A stretch of 64,000 bases of DNA from Nepenthes gracilis (taxonomy: Eukaryota; Streptophyta; Magnoliopsida; Caryophyllales; Nepenthaceae): positions 17,468,021-17,532,020 of the forward strand of contig BSYO01000014.1 in assembly GCA_033239525.1 (NCBI GenBank). The letters are read 5' to 3'. Made by a program: the position numbers and the translations under genes. The notes under the pieces are model-generated. The model was given only the letters and a program-made list of their open reading frames with translations, had not been told where the DNA came from and made no database searches. Of the stretch, positions 56,499-64,000 are shown piece after piece. Every line of letters starts with the position of its first letter. The stretch's first letter is position 1.

Positions 56499-58608
56499 TT
56501 CTCTCATATCTGAAAACCCGATCCCAATATTAACACTTAACTAATAACAATTAATCAAATAACCATTTAATAACATTCGGACGTGAAATTCATATTAATA
56601 CCTCGACCAACCACCAATTAAATAAACACAAAATCATACACAGAATCTCAAAAACATGCCACGTCTTATGTGGTTCTGACATTGACCCAACCATGACGTC
56701 AAACGTTACGTAAAAAATGATGACTATCTAAAAATAAAATTAGAGTACACAAATTTATGAAAATAAATCATAAACCATAATCTAATAATCAAAAACCACT
56801 CATTGGACAACCTGAAACAATCACAAGACTACAATCATATTAATCCATGACTTGTTGTTTGACATTCAACCTTTCATCATTTTAGACATTTCAAAAACTA
56901 TCTTGAAAATCAATACAATATTTTATAACATGTTAAAGTTGTCTAGAAATTGAAATATTACAATATGGATAACTAAAATATTAATTAATATCATTTAAAA
57001 CTGTCTGATCAATTAAAATGCAATATTAGACTCATTAATCTTTGTTAGGATGCTATTTAAATATAACATAATATAATAAACATTGTTTAAAGTCATTAAA
57101 TAATATCATAATCCATAAACAAAATAATCTAGACTTTTCATATCATATTAATCCTTTAATCCTAGTTGCTTAGTAAAAACTTGTACATCTCATTTAAGAG
57201 AGTTAGTAAAAATAATAAGGCAGTAAGCCAAAAGTTTAGTAAGACATTATAATATATCAATGATCATATATACTTTGTATTAAAAAAATATTAAAAGGAT
57301 CAATGTATTATATTTCAATGATATGCCATAAAAGTTTATAACAAATACTTGATCAGCTTTTATAGAAAATTTAGATTATTACTATCATATTATTACTTAA
57401 TTCATATCATCAAATTATGCTTAAATTTGATTTTATTAGGGATTAGGGTTAATAAGCCTTACCAACTAAATGAGTAAATACTTAAAACCCGGATTGTATA
57501 CACTTTCACACAATCAAAAGCTATATATTACTATTTAAAATTTATAGGTGGGCCGTTTACGTATCACCCTTATAAACTGGGCCAAATGCTGCTTTTCACC
57601 TATAAATGATAGATTCGAATATCAATATACACTATAATATATTAAAACATGTCATAATATACTATCCACTGAATCATAACCATAGTCCAATACTTATTTT
57701 CTGGAAAAACTCTACACTTTTCTTCACAATCTTAATTTTATCCCTCTTGAAGAAAATGATTATAATTCTTATCTTAATTGTAGAGTTTTCCACATAATTT
57801 TATAATTTCTTAACATTTGGGATGCTAAATTTTACATGTAATGTAAAAAATTCAGCAAATGATGCATAATTTAGCTTAGGAATTTTAGCAATGATTGTAG
57901 AAATTTAGTAGTGACAATTATTTTACCTGCGTTCTAGAACATGCAATGCCACTTATTTATATTTTCGGCACTTACAAGAGTTATACTTAACAAATTAAAA
58001 CCTGCAAAATCAATCTTGACAATTGATGCAGTGTAGTTCAGCAAAATGATGCAGAAAAATCAATTGGAACATCATTGGATAGAAGCTCAATTTATAAACT
58101 ATTTTGCAAAATCTTTATGTGAATTTCCAACTCTTACAATACTTATACCTGACACTTTAAAGCATATAGAATATTATGTATGAATTTGAGACATATAAGA
58201 CTCATTAAATCCAAATTTTTAGACATGCAAGTAAGTATAATACATATTTTGTTCATGCCATCAATATGCATTTATTTGGATATGAATTTCATATATATTT
58301 TGTAGAGAAATCAATAAAATTCACATGTATATTAAAAATAAGTATTATAATTTTAAATTCATATCATACATGAGTATTTAGATAATAAAATATTCAAAAA
58401 AAAAAAAAAATTAGTAAGAAATTGCAACAAATGAGAAAGCTTGAAAATGCACTTGCCTTTTCTCTAAATTACCAAAATTCAAGCCTTGATTCATTTAATT
58501 TGAGCTTCCTCAAACTTTCACTCTCTTATTTTCTCTCTTCTCCTCATCTCCCTTTCTATTTTCTCTGAAATCTCAAAAAAAAAAAAAGATTGAAAATCAA
58601 CTCGGAGG

Positions 58609-60842
58609 TGTGACATCCCGTATTTTTAACCGAAAATCCGACAGAATTTTGACTATAATACGGACGTTGGCCAAATACAAAACCTGTGAATATCATTTAC
58701 CGTATACATAATAAAGCTACAACATCTCAACCACAGGATCCAAAGTCACAAAATTTTACATGGCACCTACGTCGTAAATCTAATATAACATTGACTCAGA
58801 ATAGATTCCACTAGGTATCCAACTAACCATAACAAGATCCGCGGAAGCATAATCATTTATTAATACAATGAAAATTATACTACAAGTATATCATCATCAT
58901 CATAATACAACTTTATATAAAAACCATCAAAATACAAAATAATCCATTAGGGGACACAAATCTTTATAGCTAAGTACATAAGGCCGTTTTCAACGTTTTG
59001 AGTCTAGCCGACTTAAATTCTTTACCCTATCTCATCGGGTGTAACTCATACTTATTTGGAGGGAGAAAAATAGTAAGGGTGAGTTAAAACTCAATAAGGC
59101 ACGAAAATGCCTAAGAACATGCAATTCATATTCAAAATATGATGATGTAAACATATGAATATGTGCAGGAAGAAATGACAATGATTAATTTTCAAAACAT
59201 ATATGAAAGGTTAAACTTTTATATAACCATTCAATTTCTTTATTTTATTCCTGATTTCTTATCTGATCAGATTATACTAAGACAGATCAAAATATACTAT
59301 CTGATGAATATTCTAGATTCAAGTCTTTAAGTTCTTATTTTCTTTGAAAATTCTACTCTTAAACCCAAAATTTTATAGTTCTCACTCCAAGAGAACGATT
59401 CATAGCCAAAACCCATAGCCAAAGCCCAAAGCTAAAGCTTGTGACCGAAACTCGTAGACAAAGCCCATAGCTGAGACCCATGGTCGAAACCCGTGGCCAA
59501 AGCCCATAGTTGAGGCTCGTAGCCGTAGCCTATGACCAAAGCCCATAGTTAAGGCTTGTGGCCGAAACCCATGACCAAAGTCTTTAGCTAAGGCCCGTGG
59601 CCAAAGCCCATAATTAAGACCCGTGGTTGAAGCTCGTGGCCCAAGCTTATAGTTTAATTGTAGAATATCCCCCCTTCTTATCCTTGATCATGAATCATAT
59701 ATTTTTATATTCTCAAAACTTAGGCCTTCACAAAATTTTCATCAAATTCATAACATAACTTTAAAACTTTCGATTGTAAATTCTTTCATAAATAATTCAA
59801 TCATAATTTCTAGAATATATACAATTTAACATATTTAACGTACATGCAGTTAAACATCATTATTCACGTTCAACAATTTTTCAGAATACATAGAATTAAC
59901 ATATATAAAATATATATGCACAAACCCCAAATTTACAGAGTACTCGCATCCATCAAGCTAGGGTTATGAATTTCTAAAGTCAAATCGTACATAAATTTAT
60001 AATTAATTTGGGTAAAACCAAAGGGACATGGAGTTAAGGTTTCGGTGAGTATAAAACCCTATGAAACTATCAACTCCGCACCAAATTAATAAATTGACAT
60101 GATCATGGTGCGGGTAATAATATTCTAAGGCCAATTCTTGCAAAAGTTTCAATTTATTCAGTAAAATCCTCCGGGGCGTGGGTTTTGGGGTCCATGTCTG
60201 AAAACCGATTAAAACTACAAAATCGGTCATAGAATTTACATATTTACTTGTCCAAGTCATAGTTAACAATTATCTAATGATAAATCATGCATAAAATCCA
60301 AAATAAACGGTAAAATGGTTCCGGGGTTGGGAAAATTGCTCAAATTTTGATATTTGAATATAAAATCGATATATTTTCATTCTTAGGTCATGGGCAATAA
60401 AATATATAAACTTGCTCAGGTATTGAAACTAAAATATCTAAAGAAAATAGAATAAAAGTACAAGAAAATGAAAGATGAGAGTATGAGTGTATTTACTTCA
60501 ACTCGATCTATTACTTCTCTAAGTGACTCAAGATCGGAATCAAACCCCGGGACCTTGGATTCTCCCTTTTCTCTCTTCTCTCTCTCCCTCTCTCTCTCTC
60601 TTCCTGTGCGTGGAGGCCAAAAACTAGTCAAATCAAAATCCTCGCGGGTTTAAATCAAGCCGGCCCGGTGCCCAGTGGGCGCGAGCTCATTGGATCCCGC
60701 GCCACCTCGGGCATCTAGTGGGCCTTCCTTCACCAACTCATCCCATGATCCCAAAACTTAATTTTTTCACATGAATTAATCTCAACCCTAATCAAATTAT
60801 TTAATTATCTTCATACATGATGTTTAAAATCGGTACATTATA
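58609..60842 (-). mobile_element. Nested solo LTR (2234 bp) with perfect TSD
   Basis: Begins TGTGACATCCCG and ends GGTACATTATA on the plus strand, between perfect 5-bp repeats GGAGG (58604-58608 and 60843-60847). The host LTR resumes exactly on either side when compared with the other LTR. Minus polarity (ends CGGGATGTCACA) matches the solo LTR at 7790-10763. The usual terminal CA has become TA. It contains the 13-bp array and a CT-rich tract near 60566-60602. Confidence 0.92.
59406..59652. repeat. 19 x 13-bp tandem array
   Basis: Nineteen consecutive 13-mers of consensus CCAAAGCCCATAG (variants TTGAGGCTCGTAG, CCGAAACCCGTGG) with no insertion or deletion. Towards the right part a trimer order (13 x 3 = 39 bp) is visible. 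It lies within the nested solo LTR. Confidence 0.9.
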
Positions 60843-60847
60843 GGAGG

Positions 60848-60858
60848 TATATTTATAT
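60848..60858 (-). promoter_or_regulatory. TATA box of the chromovirus 5' LTR
   Basis: ATATAAATATA on the minus strand, directly next to the TSD of the nested solo LTR and just downstream of the GC-rich U3 island. The equivalent in the 3' LTR is at about 53822-53831. Confidence 0.6.
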
Positions 60859-61170
60859 TGCACGGCACTTGAGCACCGATTCAGGCGCGCATTGGGTGCC
60901 ATTCTATTGGTTTGTGGTGCTCGAGCACCGCTCGAGTGTGTATCGGGCGCAAAACCCATGGGTTATGAGTGCTTGAGCCTCTTCTTAGACATGCATTCGG
61001 CGCGGGCTCACGGCATTAGTGCTTAGGCATTGATTAGGCGTCCTTTCTCTTAGTCTAAATTAGTCAAAATTTGACTTTTGACCTAATTTTTTTATCATTT
61101 GTTGATATCAATTTTAATTATATTAGTTTAATTAATCAAATTACCATAAATTAATGTCTCGGGCCTTACA

Positions 61171-62939
61171 CAAGAAGATTATGCTTAACATGCATATAAA
61201 ATTTTCCTCATTTTTTTTGGGTAAAAAAGCATGCAATTCAAGTCAAAGTACATATACACTGTATATTTTAGCTAGTTTTTGTAGTATTTTTTCCTGTATA
61301 TCTTGGGTAATGAACCAGAACTAAGGAGGTCAAATTAATAATCAATCAAATTTCAATTACAAGTAATTGAATCCCAAATTAAGTATGCAAGATAATAATA
61401 ATAATAACAGTTGGACCCAAAAACTCATTAGTAGACCTCATCGGACAATTGTCCGAATAATATAATAATGACATTATCCTAACAGTTGTAAGGGAGAGAT
61501 AATCCATATACATATACATATACATATACGCATATACATATACATATACACAACCATCAAATATACTGATCCAACTGCCGAATGCATATCCAAGGCCACA
61601 TCGAGCTAGACCGAATATTCAGAATACAACCTAAAATAGATCCAATCTAAAAGAATTGAAATACAGCTGATATCATTAATCTAAATAGATGTGATGTTTA
61701 TTAGAATACACTATGTTGTGCCAGATCTCGTTCAACTTCTATAAAGATATTCAAATCCTCTACCTTAAAGTGATAAAATAGAAGATATGAACCTAAAGCT
61801 CAGCACGTATGATATATATATAATGTGTCCAATAAATCATAATGAGGGTCCAAGAATAAATGTCAAACTAGACAACAGAAGTAAATCCAAATTGTTGATA
61901 TCAAAATCCAATCATCAAATCCGAAATAGAATCAAATATTAAAAATCTAATGGTAGTTTCGTACTTAAATTAAATATCAAATCAAAATAAATATCAAATC
62001 AGAAAATAATCCTCTTGAGATGTATATATATATATATAACAAAAGTGATCGAGATGTCAAATCAAATGTCCAATCTAATGTTCGATCAAATTGTAATTTA
62101 GGATAGAATCCAATCGTTAGATGATCCAATCGCAAGCGTATATAATAGAAGATGGATTAGTAGCATAAACAGATAATTTAAAGTCCAAATAAAAAATATA
62201 ATCAAAATTAAATATACGAGACATACTAAAATTCATCTGTGGGCAAAATCGGCGAATTTAAAATCAAAATTTGAATCAAAGTTTGAATATAAATTTATGT
62301 AGAAATACAAAATATGTACTAAATTTGAGTTTTGATTATTTAATGATTAACTTGAGGAATAATTATTCATACTCTTGGTAATCTTATGTCAAATTAAATA
62401 CAATTTAGGCCAACATATTAGGCTACCTATGTACTCTATCTTTTTTAGGTAATGTTGCTCACTATATTTTATCATTCATAACTTTATGTGTAATTCTTAA
62501 ATTTGTCAGATATATTAAAATGTCTAAATATATTATAAATTTTAATTAAATATCTAGAGGGGTGGGTTACTATAAACAAAGCCTTTCTTGTTAGTGGAAA
62601 GTGATTTTCAATAATAAATATTTTCCTGTCAAAAGTTGGCAAAAATATTCAATAACAAATTCAAAGGTAGTAACCACAACCCCAATACGTGCTTGTGAAA
62701 ATACACTGCTCATGCAAGATTTTATATTCATTTTTATACAAATATATTGATATAAAAATATATATTATTATATATTTTTTAGACTTTTATAAAATAATAA
62801 AATCCTCTAAAAATTACAGAGCTCAAATAAAACCCCCAAATCAACAGGTAAATTATACATACATATTCAGAATAAACAGACAGGGTGTATAAAAATAATG
62901 TGAATGTTAAAAAAATCTCTAAATTAAAAATAAATATTA
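61171..62939. other. AT-rich intergenic DNA
   Basis: Between the chromovirus and the next related LTR. Contains a (CATATA)n microsatellite and a (TA)n run near 62024-62037. No gene recognised. Confidence 0.4.
61505..61552. repeat. (CATATA)n microsatellite
   Basis: About eight CATATA/TACATA hexamers with one interrupting CG. Confidence 0.9.
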
Positions 62940-64000
62940 TCAGATATGAAATCTATGACGGACCACGTCCCAATCTCTTCATTTTCTTCAATCATAAACA
63001 ATTAACTAAATAACTAAATAAAAATCATTGGATGTGAAATACCTCAACCGACCTCAATATGAATGAATAAAAGTATATATAGGACCCAAATACATGCCAC
63101 AATATCGGTGGCTCTGACACCGACCCAGTTAAAACGACATCGGACTTTAAGGAAAGATGCCAACTAATACTGAAACAATATTTATTATCAATAACCTGCA
63201 GAAGTAAATATATCCATGACTTATACATAAAAGAAGCTAAAAATTTCTAACATCAATCAGCCATATCACATCATATACCTGCTAAATACAAATCCAGTTT
63301 AAATCATCATAACGACAATCTCACACAAGAAAATCTGTCCATGACCATCACAACACAATAACCAATATTAGACGCAATAATACAACAACTCAACCTTCTA
63401 AACATCGGCCACAATCTATTTACTTTATATCAATCATCCGGAATTGAATTTAAACTAAAATACAACATTTAGAAATAATAAATATTATCCAAAAATGTTG
63501 AACAAAATAAATCATCCAAAATCCTAATAATCTAGACTCTTCATGTCCACCTGATCATTTAATCTTAATTGCTTGATAAGGGCTCGTGCAACTCATCTAA
63601 AAGATTAGAAAAATAGTAAGATAGTGAGTTAAATACTCAATAAGGTATAATATATATTAAGGAACATGCATACTTATACTTAAAATATATTATACATATT
63701 GAAAGGAATATCAAGCATAATAGGATGCAACGACATGAAACTTGAGCGGAAAAACCTTCGTGATGCATTTTTAGATTTCTTATCTTATTTCTTTCTTAGT
63801 CTTTGCCATCAAAATATGCATAAAACTTAATTTTTTAGGGACCAAGGCCGGTAGATCTTATCAACTAAAGGAGTGGACAATCGAAGATTAGGTTGTATAT
63901 ATTTTCACACAATCAAAGGCCATATGCTCCTATTCAAAATCTAGAGGTGGGCCATCTATATTTTACCCTATAAATGAGGCTAAATATCGCTTCTTAACCC
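62940..64000 (-). mobile_element. Third chromovirus-family LTR, truncated by the window end
   Basis: From about 62940 the sequence aligns with the beginnings of 51774-54157 and 56502-58608. Shared in the same order are an AACAATTAACTAAATAACNNN-like start, GGATGTGAAAT, ATGCCAC...GGTGGCTCTGACACCGACCCA, a CCGGTAGATCTTATCAACTAAA-like block and a GGGCC...TTTACCCTATAAA block at the window edge. It is more divergent than the other two are from each other. Confidence 0.7.

Larger units (their letters stand above)
51774..61170 (-). mobile_element. Ty3/gypsy chromovirus, internally deleted, minus strand
   Basis: Two homologous LTRs (51774-54157 and 56502-61170, the latter split by a nested solo LTR) enclose a short minus-strand interior. 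From its 5' side: an initiator-Met-type PBS (56487-56498), gag, CCHC zinc finger plus protease, then directly an integrase fragment and chromodomain-like end, then a polypurine tract and the 3' LTR. The RT and RNase H segment is missing. No matching TSD was found (left flank TAATA, right flank CAAGA). The LTRs have diverged at many positions, indicating an old insertion. Confidence 0.87.
56502..61170 (-). repeat. 5' LTR of the chromovirus, interrupted
   Basis: About 2430 bp without the nested insert. The nested solo LTR and its TSD copy occupy 58609-60847. On the minus strand the LTR starts TGTAAGGCCCGAGAC (61170 downwards), has the GC-rich U3 island at 60860-61030 and an ATATAAATATA box at 60848-60858, and ends beside the PBS. 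Confidence 0.88.

Overview
The window is nuclear DNA of a flowering plant, most likely a eudicot. It is AT-rich, has GT-AG introns, one intron-rich gene of a plant membrane-protein family, and is dominated by decayed plant transposable elements (Ty3/gypsy Tat and chromovirus lineages, Copia fragments, a PIF/Harbinger DNA transposon, small TIR elements). I see no bacterial, organellar, rRNA, tRNA or CRISPR signature.

Only two host genes can be supported. (1) A six-coding-exon gene on the minus strand (coding span 22137-35880, 5' UTR exon near 36500-36640) encodes a 418-residue LAZ1/DUF300 (OST-alpha/TMEM184-like) multi-spanning membrane protein. Its reading frame is intact through every splice junction although three introns carry transposons. 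(2) A single-exon minus-strand gene at 16004-16375 encodes a 123-residue, very basic protein of unknown function, with three ACGT-core boxes about 300 bp upstream of its ATG.

Layout: 1-7789, intergenic DNA with Copia gag and RT remnants and a minus-strand LTR fragment. 7790-10763, a solo LTR with perfect TSDs and two CCGGA-type minisatellites. 11340-12245, a second copy of the Copia-like LTR in opposite orientation. 12246-21000, the small basic-protein gene, a Copia RT relic, an unusual pair of interleaved inverted repeats (19319-19413) and a 105/120-bp tandem repeat. 21650-36640, the LAZ1-type gene with a 911-bp TIR element in intron 5, a 4.0-kb PIF/Harbinger element in intron 3 and a 289-bp MITE-like element in intron 1. 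37599-49078, a Tat-lineage Ty3/gypsy element with gag-PR-RT-RH-partial IN, an antisense ORF, a nested 3.1-kb solo LTR, a 62-bp tandem repeat and a truncated 3' LTR. 51138-61170, chromovirus LTRs and an internally deleted minus-strand chromovirus whose promoter-side LTR is split by a further solo LTR. 62940-64000, a third related LTR running off the window.

Recurring themes are solo LTRs that each carry a different private minisatellite; GC-rich islands with GCTCGAGC-like words just upstream of the TATA box in LTRs of apparently unrelated families; and decay of the Tat polyprotein mainly by glutamine-to-stop changes, as expected from deamination of methylated CAG/CTG sites. All identifications come from reading the sequence and remembered family features; no search was run.
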